A stretch of DNA of 64,000 bases from Clostridium cavendishii DSM 21758. Lineage in GTDB: Bacteria; Bacillota; Clostridia; Clostridiales; Clostridiaceae. The translations under genes and the position numbers were made by a program. The DNA lies in assembly GCF_900141845.1 (NCBI RefSeq), contig NZ_FQZB01000018.1:1-64000 (forward strand), read 5' to 3'. Below the pieces are notes generated by a model. The model saw only the letters and a program-made list of their open reading frames with translations, made no database searches and had not been told where the DNA came from. Shown here one piece after another: positions 50,632 to 59,460 of this stretch. Numbering within the stretch: position 1 is the first letter of the stretch; each line of letters begins with the position of its first letter.

Positions 50632-51534
50632 ATGGGCTACACAATTGAGATAATAACGAAGTTTGCACTTATATTTTCAAGCATAATGATAGAAGCTATT
50701 CCTTTTATATTGATAGGAGCAATGCTATCTGCATTTATGCAAACCTTTTTAACAGAAGAAATATTAGAAAAGGCAATGCCTAAAAACCCTTTAGTAGGAT
50801 CACTTGCGGCAGGTTTAATAGGACTTATTTTTCCTATTTGTGAATGTGCTGCAGTGCCTATTACAAGGGGCCTTATAAAAAAAGGTGTACCTATGAATAT
50901 TGCAGTAACATATATGTTAGCTGCTCCAATAATAAATCCATTGGTTATCTTATCCACCTATTATGCTTTTAATGGAAATGCTAAAGTAGTTGGGCTTAGA
51001 GTTTTACTAGGTTTTGTAATATCAGTTGCAACTGGACTTATAATGCTTGTACTTCAAAAGAATAATGACTTTATAAAAGATGATTTTCTTTGTAACTCTA
51101 ATATGTGTACATGTGGTTGTAATACTTATGGTATAAGAAAATCAAAGCTTAACTTAATGATAAACCATGGAATAAAAGAGCTCTATGATATAGGAAAATA
51201 TTTTATTATAGGAGCAGCTCTTGCGGCATTATTCCAAGTATTTGTACCAAAAGAAAAGTTTCTTTTGCTTGGGACAAACCCTATTTTAGGAGTAGTCATA
51301 ATGTTGTTATTTGCATTCTTTGTATCACTTTGTTCAGAGGCAGATGCTTTTGTAGCTTCTGCATTTTTGGGAAGCTTTTCCTTTGGAGCAGTAATGGGGT
51401 TTCTATTACTTGGGCCTATGGTTGATCTTAAAAATACTTTAATGTTATTTTCAACTTATAAAAAGACTTTTGTTTTTAAATTAATATTTGTAGTATTTAG
51501 CTTATGCTTTATAGCATCCTGCTTTATATGGTAG
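50632..51534 (+). CDS. YraQ/DUF318-type permease
   Basis: A 300-residue membrane protein with about eight helices in two halves. Conserved cysteines occur in membrane motifs FPICECAAVPITRGL (about 60-75) and SLCSEADAFVASAF (about 225-240). A cytosolic or external loop in the middle has a Cys cluster, CTCGC (about 156-160), which could bind metal. Family members (YraQ, ArsP-like) are linked to organoarsenical or metal export; here linkage to COG0523 GTPases suggests metal movement. AGGAG precedes the ATG. Confidence 0.85.
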   Translation: MGYTIEIITKFALIFSSIMIEAIPFILIGAMLSAFMQTFLTEEILEKAMPKNPLVGSLAAGLIGLIFPICECAAVPITRGLIKKGVPMNIAVTYMLAAPIINPLVILSTYYAFNGNAKVVGLRVLLGFVISVATGLIMLVLQKNNDFIKDDFLCNSNMCTCGCNTYGIRKSKLNLMINHGIKELYDIGKYFIIGAALAALFQVFVPKEKFLLLGTNPILGVVIMLLFAFFVSLCSEADAFVASAFLGSFSFGAVMGFLLLGPMVDLKNTLMLFSTYKKTFVFKLIFVVFSLCFIASCFIW

Positions 51535-51543
51535 GAGGTAAAG

Positions 51544-52290
51544 ATGAAGAAATTTAATTTGAATGAATTGATTTGGTTTTTAGTTTTGTTAACTTTAAGC
51601 TTATATATTTTTTTTATGATATATACAGGTAAAATTTATATATTAATACATCCAAAGATGAAGGTATATTTAATTATAGGATTTATTATTTTATTTATAT
51701 TTACAATTATGCAATTTCCTAAGATATTTACTATACCTGATAGAGGTGGTTTAAAGAAGAATAATTTAATATTTATATTTGCAGTAGCTATGTTAATGAT
51801 TGCTGGAAATATAAATGTAAGCTCAACTTATTTAGAATTCAAAGGTGTCAATCTATTCCCATATTATGATGATCATGAGGTTAAAGAAAAACATAATCAT
51901 GAGACATCTATACCAAGTGGAATTATAGAACTAAAGGATGAGAATTTTTATTGCTATTTAGAAGATATTCAAAAAAATATAGATGATTACATAGGAAGAG
52001 AAGTTCAAGTTGAAGGGATGGTATATGCTAAGAAAAATATGAATAATAATAGTTTTATTGTGACTAGATTGGTTATGAATTGTTGTGCTGCTGATTCTCA
52101 ATATATAGGTGTAACTTGTACTTATTATGGAGGAAATGTAAAAACTAATACTTGGGTTAATATAAAAGGAACTGTAACAAAAAATACCATAAAGGATTCA
52201 AAAGGAAGAGATAGAGTTGTTCCGGAAGTTAAAGTTAATTCTATAGAAAAAATTAAAGAACCAAATAATTTATTTATATATCAAAATTAG
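51544..52290 (+). CDS. TIGR03943-type membrane protein (YcgQ-like)
   Basis: A 248-residue protein: three helices in the first 105 residues, then a His-rich link (DDHEVKEKHNHE, about 112-123) and a soluble C-terminal domain with the family Cys pair (MNCCAADSQYIGVTC). In B. subtilis ycgQ lies next to ycgR, a permease of the type encoded upstream here. His and Cys clusters suggest metal binding. AGGAGG lies 4-5 bases before the ATG. Last gene of the cluster. Confidence 0.85.
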   Translation: MKKFNLNELIWFLVLLTLSLYIFFMIYTGKIYILIHPKMKVYLIIGFIILFIFTIMQFPKIFTIPDRGGLKKNNLIFIFAVAMLMIAGNINVSSTYLEFKGVNLFPYYDDHEVKEKHNHETSIPSGIIELKDENFYCYLEDIQKNIDDYIGREVQVEGMVYAKKNMNNNSFIVTRLVMNCCAADSQYIGVTCTYYGGNVKTNTWVNIKGTVTKNTIKDSKGRDRVVPEVKVNSIEKIKEPNNLFIYQN

Positions 52291-52392
52291 CATATAGGTA
52301 TTTACCTATTGATAATATAAAAATAACCGATTTTACTTTTTAACTTGTGTAAAATATAATAAAAACATAAAGATAAAAAATGAGGTGAACAC

Positions 52393-53388
52393 ATGATAAA
52401 TAAAGTTAAGGGTATATTGCCAGGTTTTATAGTATGTACCATTATAGCATTAATTGGCATGTTTTTAGCTAAATTTGTTCCAAGCTTAGGAGCTGCAACA
52501 TTTGCAATTTTTTTAGGGATGTTAGCTGGAAATACAATATTTAATAAGTCAAAATATAATTTAGGGTCAAAATTTTCAGAAAGTAATTTATTGGCATATT
52601 CAATAGTTCTAATGGGTGGAACTTTAAATCTTAGTGCAATAGCTTCAGTTGGAGGATTTGGTGTTCTATTTATAGCTCTTCAAATGACAGCTACTATAAT
52701 ATTTGCATATTATGTAGGCAGAAAATTAAAGTTTAGTAAAAATTTTTCATTGCTTATGTGCTCAGGAAATGCAGTATGTGGATCTTCAGCTATAGCATCT
52801 ACAGCACCTGTTGTAGGAGCAACTGATTCTGATAAAGGTATAGCGATAACTATTGTAAATGTAACAGGAACAATACTTATGTTTCTATTGCCTTTAATAA
52901 CTTCAATCTTATACAAAAACAGTTTAGTTCATACTTCAGCAACTATAGGTGGAGTACTTCAATCTGTTGGACAAGTTATAGCATCAGCTAAATTTATAAA
53001 TGATGATGTAGTACAAATGGCTACAATATTTAAGATAATAAGAATAATATTTTTGGTTGTAGTAGTAATTGTATTTAGTAAAATATCTGATAAAGATAAT
53101 ACTGACAGTGCAAGTTCAAATAAAAGAGTAAAAGTGTCAGTGCCCTGGTTTATAACGGGATTCTTTATATTAAGTATAATTCACAGTTTAGGTTTTATAC
53201 CAAATGAAGTATCAACTGTATTTAAATGGATAAGTGGAAATTTTGAGATAATAGCTTTAGCTGGAATAGGAATGAGAGTTAAATTTGCAGATTTAAAAGC
53301 ACAAGGACCTAAAGCCATGGGGTATGGATTACTAATAGGAGCTTTTCAAATAATTATTGCAACAATATTTATAAATATATTGTTATAA
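52393..53388 (+). CDS. YeiH-family putative sulfate exporter
   Basis: A 331-residue membrane protein with about ten helices, of the conserved hypothetical family 698 (YeiH/YadS-like). Motifs include the glycine-rich FAIFLGMLAGN and CGSSAIASTAPVVGA (about 130-145). The transported substrate is not established; sulfate or thiosulfate-related export is suggested for relatives. GAGGTGAAC precedes the ATG. It is separated from the metal cluster by 102 bases without a clear terminator. Confidence 0.85.
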   Translation: MINKVKGILPGFIVCTIIALIGMFLAKFVPSLGAATFAIFLGMLAGNTIFNKSKYNLGSKFSESNLLAYSIVLMGGTLNLSAIASVGGFGVLFIALQMTATIIFAYYVGRKLKFSKNFSLLMCSGNAVCGSSAIASTAPVVGATDSDKGIAITIVNVTGTILMFLLPLITSILYKNSLVHTSATIGGVLQSVGQVIASAKFINDDVVQMATIFKIIRIIFLVVVVIVFSKISDKDNTDSASSNKRVKVSVPWFITGFFILSIIHSLGFIPNEVSTVFKWISGNFEIIALAGIGMRVKFADLKAQGPKAMGYGLLIGAFQIIIATIFINILL

Positions 53389-53407
53389 ATATTGTAAATT
53401 AAAATAA

Positions 53408-53460
53408 ATAAGGAATCTTAATAATTTGAGAAAGATAAATTATTAAGATTCCTTATGTTT
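53408..53460. terminator. Terminator between yeiH and the XRE gene
   Basis: A perfect 20-bp stem (ATAAGGAATCTTAATAATTT and complement) with a 9-base loop, the longest in the window. It serves converging genes. Confidence 0.92.
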
Positions 53461-53461
53461 T

Positions 53462-53492
53462 AAGTGAGAATTCAAACTTTAATTTGGTTATT
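53462..53492 (+). repeat. Dispersed hairpin repeat, copy C
   Basis: AAGTGAGAATTC, imperfect hairpin TCAAAC/ATTTGG, then TTATTC. On the minus strand the TTATTC end supplies the last Glu codon and stop codon of the XRE gene. Confidence 0.68.
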
Positions 53493-53679
53493 CCCAAAAC
53501 AAATCATCTAACGTTTTATTTAAAGCCTTACATATTGATATACATAAATTTAAAGAAGGATTATACTTTCCAGCTTCTATTAAGCTTATAGTTTGTCTTG
53601 CTACACCAATTATTTGTGCTAATTGCTCTTGGGATAAATCAGCTTCAACTCTAGCTAACTTCATCTTTATATTTTTCAT
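53488..53679 (-). CDS. Small XRE-family transcriptional regulator
   Basis: 63 residues, nearly all a helix-turn-helix domain: LARVEADLSQEQLAQIIGV and RQTISLIEAGKYNPSL, ending LDDLFWE. AGGAG precedes the ATG. It follows the membrane gene at 53703 by 23 bases on the same strand. Such minimal regulators often pair with a small membrane protein. Its final codons overlap a copy of the dispersed hairpin repeat. Confidence 0.9.
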   Translation of the reverse strand: MKNIKMKLARVEADLSQEQLAQIIGVARQTISLIEAGKYNPSLNLCISICKALNKTLDDLFWE

Positions 53680-53702
53680 AATTATCTCCTAATTTTAGAA
53701 TT

Positions 53703-54386
53703 TTAAAAGTCATCAGATAATAAGTCTTTAGCTTCTCTATTAGTATTTTTTATTGATTTTTTTATTAGAAAACTTATAAAAAAATAATAAACCACACCAA
53801 AAATTAATGAGTAAATAATAGTTAATTCTAATGCATCAAAATTAATATTTCCATTTACAAATAAGTTATATCTATTAAAAAATATTCCTGAAAATATGCT
53901 ACCTATTATAGTGGCTATTATTAGTATATTTTTTTCATACTTTTTAGCTTTTTTATTATCTATACTAAGTGCTCCAGCTTTTACAATACTTGTGATATAT
54001 ATAATAAGTGGGACTAACCATATAAAATTAGCATATAACTTAGCTTCAGTAAAGAAAGATTCACAAATAAAATATCCTATAATATAAGTACCTATACAAA
54101 TTGCAAAGCTGTGATGTCTATACTCGTTTTGTATTTCTTTTATACACATATCGGTAGTTTTAAATAATGGTATTCGTAGTATTAAGCTTCTTATACATAA
54201 ATATAAAATTGACATTATAAGAGCGATTAAAACTAATAAATTATCTTCAATATGGTATTTGCCAATATTAAACTTAAACAATATTTCTATAATACTTAAA
54301 ATTAATATTACTGGATATAAATTAGAACCTATTTCGTTAATCTTTTTTGTAATTCTCTCGTCTTTTAAACTAAACCTTTTAATCAT
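53703..54386 (-). CDS. Membrane protein of unknown function paired with the XRE regulator
   Basis: 227 residues with six to seven hydrophobic segments in two groups (about 23-95 and 100-205). The pattern resembles the DUF6773-type proteins that occur next to XRE genes in Firmicutes, but I hold that name loosely. No catalytic residues seen. Opening MIKRFSLKDERITKKINEIG and the closing Lys/Asp-rich tail are cytosolic. AGAGGTGG precedes the ATG. First gene of a two-gene operon. Confidence 0.72.
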   Translation of the reverse strand: MIKRFSLKDERITKKINEIGSNLYPVILILSIIEILFKFNIGKYHIEDNLLVLIALIMSILYLCIRSLILRIPLFKTTDMCIKEIQNEYRHHSFAICIGTYIIGYFICESFFTEAKLYANFIWLVPLIIYITSIVKAGALSIDNKKAKKYEKNILIIATIIGSIFSGIFFNRYNLFVNGNINFDALELTIIYSLIFGVVYYFFISFLIKKSIKNTNREAKDLLSDDF

Positions 54387-54792
54387 AATTTTACCACCTC
54401 TCTTAATCTGATGTTAATATATAAAAGTCTTTTTGTCAATTATATATTACATTTAGTAATATATAGTTTTAGGTTTGTTATCTAAATATATATTATTATT
54501 TTAATTAGATGAGTAATATAAAGATTTATTTTTATATTTTGAAATAGTTGCAATAATAAAGATATAATTAAAATAATAGAAAAATAATTGAACATTTTAT
54601 ATGGTTAAATTATTTAATATATGAATACTTAGCTAAGTTAATATTATATAGAGGAAAAAATGTGGAGATAGGATGTTATAGAAAATACAATTATAATTTT
54701 TCAAAAAATATATTAATAAAAGATATAAATTAAATTTTATTTTTAAATTTTAATAGTAGAAAAAATAGGACAAGTATGCATTAAATACTTAA
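54387..54792. other. Gene-free AT-rich spacer
   Basis: About 400 bases with no supported ORF or strong hairpin. It ends at the promoter of tRNA-Ser(GGA). Confidence 0.55.
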
Positions 54793-54821
54793 TTGACAGT
54801 CTATTATACCTATGATAGAAT
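54793..54821 (+). promoter_or_regulatory. Promoter of tRNA-Ser(GGA) and SRP RNA
   Basis: TTGACA (54793-54798) and TAGAAT (54816-54821), spacing 17. No terminator separates the tRNA from the SRP RNA, so one transcript is likely. Confidence 0.85.
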
Positions 54822-54857
54822 GAAAAAGTAATTTAAATTAAATAAGTTATTCTATAT

Positions 54858-54947
54858 GGAGAGATGTCCGAGTGGTCGAAGGAGCACGCCTGGAACGCGT
54901 GTATAGGGGAAACTCTATCATGGGTTCAAATCCCATTCTCTCCGCCA
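54858..54947 (+). tRNA. tRNA-Ser(GGA)
   Basis: Acceptor GGAGAGA pairs with TCTCTCC. The anticodon loop CTGGAAC gives GGA, with a long variable arm, T loop TTCAAAT and encoded CCA. Confidence 0.97.
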
Positions 54948-54948
54948 T

Positions 54949-55218
54949 AGTTGTGCTAGATGGGGAGTCAGCGGTGCCCTGTAACCTGCAATCCGCTATA
55001 GCAGGATCGAATTCCTTGCCTCGGCCTTAACTTGTGGGGTCTGACCTATGTAAGTGGTGTTGAGGGTTGGGTCCCACGCAATAAGAGCTTGTGAACCTCG
55101 TCAGATCTTGACCGAAGCAGCGATAAGCAAGTACTCTTATGTGCCGTGGAAAAATCTGGCCTGAGCTAACTGCATAGGTAACGCTCATACGTTATTGTCA
55201 AAGCAAGGTGCACAACTT
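54949..55218 (+). ncRNA. ffs: Signal recognition particle RNA, large (Bacillus/Clostridium) type
   Basis: About 270 bases, GC-richer than the surroundings. The ends pair (AGTTGTGC with GCACAACT). The S-domain core shows GTCAGATCTTGACCGAAGCA and CAGC-like bases for Ffh binding, and the 5' part carries Alu-type GTGCCCTGTAACC and related elements. It starts two bases after the tRNA-Ser CCA end. Exact ends are inferred from the terminal helix. Confidence 0.93.
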
Positions 55219-55234
55219 TTAATTTGTAATTAAG

Positions 55235-55262
55235 CATTCTAATTTTTAGAGTGTTTTTTTTA
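55235..55262 (+). terminator. Terminator of SRP RNA
   Basis: CATTCTAA pairs with TTAGAGTG (one G-T pair), followed by TTTTTTT. Confidence 0.82.
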
Positions 55263-55566
55263 TGCATAAAAACATAAAGGTTATTTATAAGAGTAAGAAA
55301 TCTATTTTCTAATTTCTGTGGTGTATTTAAAATAAAAGGTGGATAATATCATTAAAAAAATCAAATAATATATAAAGTTAATAAGTACAAAATATAGAAA
55401 TAGTTTGGATGTAAAGTTTGTAGACACAATTTTTAGAATATTTAAGAAATATATTATAATTTTAGCTTTTAGGTAGTTTAATAAATGTTAAAAGTGATAT
55501 ATAATAAACATACACTATATTTCTAAGCTTTTATATTAAACGTATGCTTAGAAACAAAGCATTTAA
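55263..55566. other. Gene-free spacer
   Basis: AT-rich, no supported ORF or strong hairpin. Probably holds the promoter for the gene at 55627, but I cannot fix it. Confidence 0.5.
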
Positions 55567-55626
55567 TTGAGTATACGATTTATAAAAATATTAGAGCTGA
55601 ATAGCAAAGGAAGGAATGTGAATTTT

Positions 55627-56007
55627 ATGAAGCAACATTTATTAGGTAAACAATTAAAAGAAGTCAGATTTGAAGAAAGAATAACACTTTTATCTTTAGT
55701 TTTAGGCTTAAATAGAGAATATTTAATAGAAGAGTATAACCAAGGTTTAAAAAGAGAAGATGCAATGTTAATGGAATATGGATATAAAATAAATGTAGGA
55801 GAAATGATAGGAATTATTCAAGCACATACTGGAGTATTCCCAATGCCTATAATAGAAAATGGAATGTATTCTATAAACTTAGAATGGACTACTAAAGAAG
55901 GCGTAAATGATAAAGCGGTATCACAAAAATATGATGAATACTGTGATGCTTTATATGAAATAGTTAAAGATTTATTTAAAAAAGGTTATATAGCACCAAT
56001 ATCATAA
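55627..56007 (+). CDS. Hypothetical protein
   Basis: 126 residues from the ATG at 55627; GTG at 55618 is also possible, as AAAGGAAGG lies before both. I recognise no family. Soluble, with a helical first half (LGKQLKEVRFEERITLLSLV) and a region MIGIIQAHTGVFPMPIIENG that looks like a short beta hairpin. The C-terminal half has a helix (YDEYCDALYEIVKDLFKKG). Single gene between the SRP RNA and a bidirectional terminator. Confidence 0.62.
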   Translation: MKQHLLGKQLKEVRFEERITLLSLVLGLNREYLIEEYNQGLKREDAMLMEYGYKINVGEMIGIIQAHTGVFPMPIIENGMYSINLEWTTKEGVNDKAVSQKYDEYCDALYEIVKDLFKKGYIAPIS

Positions 56008-56015
56008 TTAAAAAT

Positions 56016-56050
56016 AAAAGAGTTGTTACACAAATAACAACTCTTTTTAA
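56016..56050. terminator. Terminator shared by converging genes
   Basis: AAAAGAGTTGTTA pairs perfectly with TAACAACTCTTTT. Loop of 6 bases. Confidence 0.9.
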
Positions 56051-56053
56051 TAT

Positions 56054-57514
56054 TTAGAAATCTTTAGGTGTAGCTTTCTTAATTCTGAAAGGTTTTCCTT
56101 TAATAAGTATTTCTCTATTTTTCCTTAGCAAATCACGCCCAAATCCTTCTAATATATCTACATGGCTATAGTTATCATAAATATCTATAACACCTATTTT
56201 ATCTCCAGGTATGTTACCACTATTTATTAAAGCACCAACTATGTCGCCTCTCCTAACCTTTTTCTTTTTACCACCACTAATATATATTTTAGTAACTTCA
56301 CCAAGATTTTTAGGCTTTTCTTTAACTATAGTTGATGTTTCTTCTTTAGGAGCATTTAAAACTTCATCTCTATCAGGTCTCATAGCTTTAGGAATTTTAA
56401 AAGCTATAAACTCTTCTATAGCTTTTAAGAATTTATCTTCATGAGGAGTTACAAAAGTTATAGCTTCACCCGATTTACCTGCTCTACCTGTTCTACCTAT
56501 TCTATGAACATAAGCTTCTAACTCAAGTGGAATATCATAATTAAATACATGAGAGACTCCACTTGCATCAATACCTCTAGCAGCAACATCAGTAGCAACT
56601 ATATATTTGAATTTACCTTCTTTAAATTCTTTTAAGGCTATAAGTCTTTCTCGTTGAAGCATATCGCCATGAATCTCAGTAACTGAATATCCATTAGTTC
56701 TCATTCTTGAAGCTAACATACTTACATTACTTTTAGTTCTACAGAATAATATACCTTGATTAACTTTTTCTAAAGTTAAGATATCTCTTAATAAATTATA
56801 CTTATGATTCTCAGCTATTTCATAATAACGTTGGTTTATTCTATCAACAGTTAAGGCTTCACCAGCTATTTCGATAGTCTTAGCATCATTCATATGTCTT
56901 TCAATAAGTTCCTTAATTTCAGGAGCTAATGTAGCAGAAAACATTAAAGTTTGTCTTTCTTTGGAAACGTACTTTATAATATCTTCTACTTGGTCAATAA
57001 ATCCCATATTAAGCATTTCATCAGCTTCATCTATTATTAGATACTTAATATTATCAAGTTTTAGTGTACCATTTTTAATATGGTCTAAAGTTCTACCAGG
57101 AGTACCAACAACTATGTGAACTCTTTGTTTTAGCTGGGTTTTTTGAACAGACATAGGTTGTTTACCGTAAATTGCTATAGTTTTTAATCTTTTAAATAAG
57201 CCTAGACTAGAGAAATCTTCCTTAACTTGCACTGCAAGTTCTCTAGTTGGAGTCAATACTAATGCTTGAACTTCATTAAGCTCAACATCCATATTTTGAA
57301 TAACAGGAATAGCAAAAGCTGCTGTCTTACCACTACCAGTTTGAGCTTTAGCTATAATATCCTCACCTTTTAGTGCTAAGGGAATAACTTTTTCTTGAAC
57401 TTCAGATGGCTCAGTATATCCAAGACCATTTATAGCTTTTAATATATCAGAATGTAAATTTAAATCTTCAAATTTCATATTTATATCATCATACCTTTCA
57501 ATCTTCATATTCAC
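56054..57514 (-). CDS. DEAD-box RNA helicase with DbpA-type RNA-binding domain
   Basis: Unwinds RNA, probably in ribosome assembly or cold response. 486 residues: Q motif near 14-40, Walker A AQTGSGKT (about 58-65), PTRELAVQV, DEAD (about 159-162), SAT, and HRIGRTGRAG (about 335). A C-terminal DbpA-like domain (about 410-486, starting TKIYISGGKKKKVRRGDIVG) recognises 23S rRNA hairpin 92 in relatives. The start is uncertain: 57514 has a poor ribosome binding site and an internal ATG at 57478 (MKFEDLNLH) matches the common family N terminus. Confidence 0.94.
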   Translation of the reverse strand: MNMKIERYDDINMKFEDLNLHSDILKAINGLGYTEPSEVQEKVIPLALKGEDIIAKAQTGSGKTAAFAIPVIQNMDVELNEVQALVLTPTRELAVQVKEDFSSLGLFKRLKTIAIYGKQPMSVQKTQLKQRVHIVVGTPGRTLDHIKNGTLKLDNIKYLIIDEADEMLNMGFIDQVEDIIKYVSKERQTLMFSATLAPEIKELIERHMNDAKTIEIAGEALTVDRINQRYYEIAENHKYNLLRDILTLEKVNQGILFCRTKSNVSMLASRMRTNGYSVTEIHGDMLQRERLIALKEFKEGKFKYIVATDVAARGIDASGVSHVFNYDIPLELEAYVHRIGRTGRAGKSGEAITFVTPHEDKFLKAIEEFIAFKIPKAMRPDRDEVLNAPKEETSTIVKEKPKNLGEVTKIYISGGKKKKVRRGDIVGALINSGNIPGDKIGVIDIYDNYSHVDILEGFGRDLLRKNREILIKGKPFRIKKATPKDF

Positions 57515-57616
57515 TAATTTTAACCTTATATCTTAGTATTTACAATAGTTAAAGAGATAAGACATGTTAAATGTTAAATATAGATTTTTAAACAATATTA
57601 TTTTCCAAATAAAGGG

Positions 57617-57645
57617 TTGACATTTTGGGCTATAATAAATATACT
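57617..57645 (+). promoter_or_regulatory. Promoter of the nrtR-pncA genes
   Basis: TTGACA (57617-57622) and TATACT (57640-57645), spacing 17. Confidence 0.75.
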
Positions 57646-57694
57646 AATATTAAAGAGATAATATCAAAATGATAATAACATTAGGGGGAGAAAT

Positions 57695-58618
57695 ATGAGT
57701 TTAAACAATAGATTAAATAAAGATGGACTAAATGAAAAAGAATTTTTTAAAAATTATAGTCCCAGTAATTATGAAAGACCATCCCTAACAGTGGATATGT
57801 TGCTATTTACCCTAGGAGAAAGAGAAGTTAAAAAAATAAATAGACTTCCTGAAAAAGAATTAAAAGTACTTTTAATAAAAAGAAAAGAACATCCTTTTAT
57901 AGGTAGTTATGCTATACCAGGTGGATTTGTAGGCATAAATGAAAGTATAGAAGATGCTGTATATAGAGAGCTTAAAGAAGAAACAGATATAGGTAATGTA
58001 TATTTAGAGCAGTTATATACTTGGGGGGATGTTAATAGAGATCCTAGAATGAGGGTAGTGTCAACTTCTTATATGGCATTAGTAAATGAGAATAATATAA
58101 AGCCAAAAGCAGGAACAGATGCTGAAGATGTAGCGTGGTTTTCTATAAAGAGGCAAGTGGTATCTAGCAAAGAGTTAGATGATGGTAGGTATATAAATAC
58201 TTATAAAATAACTTTATTAAATGAAGATAAGGAATTGACTATAGAATATTTAATAAATGAAGAAATAATGAAAGAAGGCTTTAATAAAAGAGTTAAATAT
58301 GAATATAATCTACTTACAGAAGAAAGCATAGGTTTTGATCATATAAAAATTATTAACTATGCCTTAGAAAGAATAAAAAATAAGGTTCAATATACTCCAA
58401 TAGCATTTAGTTTATTACCGGAATTATTCACATTAACAGAACTTCAACAAGTATATGAAATAATATTAGAAAGAAGTTTAATTAAACCTAATTTTAGAAG
58501 ATGGGTATCAAAAATGGTAGAGGAAACAGAAGAAACTAAGAAAGATGGAGCATATAGACCTTCTAAGTTATTTAGGCTTAAAAATGAATCTATAATAGAA
58601 GATTTAATAAATATATAA
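57695..58618 (+). CDS. nrtR: NrtR-like Nudix/winged-helix regulator of NAD metabolism
   Basis: 307 residues. The Nudix domain (about 20-165) has the box GGFVGINESIEDAVYRELK continuing EETDI; the usual Gly near the end is Asp. A C-terminal winged helix (about 225-307, with LPELFTLTELQQVYEIIL) fits the NrtR layout of an ADP-ribose-binding repressor. Location directly before nicotinamidase and near pncB supports this. It could instead be an ADP-ribose hydrolase. GGGGGAG precedes the ATG, and pncA follows by 12 bases. Confidence 0.85.
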   Translation: MSLNNRLNKDGLNEKEFFKNYSPSNYERPSLTVDMLLFTLGEREVKKINRLPEKELKVLLIKRKEHPFIGSYAIPGGFVGINESIEDAVYRELKEETDIGNVYLEQLYTWGDVNRDPRMRVVSTSYMALVNENNIKPKAGTDAEDVAWFSIKRQVVSSKELDDGRYINTYKITLLNEDKELTIEYLINEEIMKEGFNKRVKYEYNLLTEESIGFDHIKIINYALERIKNKVQYTPIAFSLLPELFTLTELQQVYEIILERSLIKPNFRRWVSKMVEETEETKKDGAYRPSKLFRLKNESIIEDLINI

Positions 58619-58630
58619 GGAGAGGGCAAA

Positions 58631-59284
58631 ATGATTGAGATTTTAGAGAATATTAAAAAAGAATTGGAAGAGTTAGATTCTATAAAGTTAGAAGAAATAA
58701 CCAAGGGAAAAACTGATAAAACAGCTATTATAGTAGTTGATATGGTTAAGGGATTTTATAATGTTGGTGCATTAGCATCTCCAAGAGTTGAGGCAGTAAT
58801 AGAACCAATAATTAATTTAGTAAAAGCTAATGATAAGTTAAATAAGGTGTTCTTTGTAGATAGTCACACAGAATCTTCAGAAGAGCTTAAATGTTATCCA
58901 GCACATTGTATAGAAAACACAGAAGAAGAAGAATTAATAGAAGAAATAAATGAACTAACAAAAGGTGATAAAAATATAGCTATAATAAAGAAGAATAGCA
59001 TTAATGGCTTCCATGCACCAGATTTTAAAAAATGGTTTGAACAAAATAGTGAAATTGAAAATTTTATTGTTACAGGAGTATGTACTAATATATGTGTAGA
59101 AACGTTTGTTATGTCACTTATAACTTATTTTAATCAATTTAATTTAAATAAAAAAATAATAGTTCCTATGAATACCGTAGAAACTTATGATTTTGGTAAT
59201 CATAATGCAGAACTTATGAATATGATGTCATTCTTTAAAATGAAGTCTAATGGAGTAATTTTAGTGAAGGAAATATTAAAATAG
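58631..59284 (+). CDS. pncA: Nicotinamidase (isochorismatase fold)
   Basis: Converts nicotinamide to nicotinate for NAD salvage. 217 residues. Catalytic Asp in VVDMVKGF (about 36), metal ligands in DSHTES (about 77-82), and nucleophile Cys in GVCTNICVET (about 151-160) with the cis-peptide region before it. AGGAGAGGG precedes the ATG. Co-transcribed with nrtR; product feeds PncB, encoded next. Confidence 0.9.
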   Translation: MIEILENIKKELEELDSIKLEEITKGKTDKTAIIVVDMVKGFYNVGALASPRVEAVIEPIINLVKANDKLNKVFFVDSHTESSEELKCYPAHCIENTEEEELIEEINELTKGDKNIAIIKKNSINGFHAPDFKKWFEQNSEIENFIVTGVCTNICVETFVMSLITYFNQFNLNKKIIVPMNTVETYDFGNHNAELMNMMSFFKMKSNGVILVKEILK

Positions 59285-59460
59285 ATAATAAGTTTTATAT
59301 TAAAATGAATTTTAAAATACACAATGATAAAAATTCTAAGGTTATTACAAATAGATATATATAATGGGATGGGTATATATTTAAATAGTTTGATAGTTTA
59401 TATATAACTATACAGGTATATATATTAAAAGTAAGAGCTTGGATAAAGGAGAAATTTATT

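Noticed and set aside
54401..54790. AT-rich spacer examined for riboswitch or small RNA
   Set aside because: No strong stem, no known aptamer core and no ORF with a ribosome binding site.
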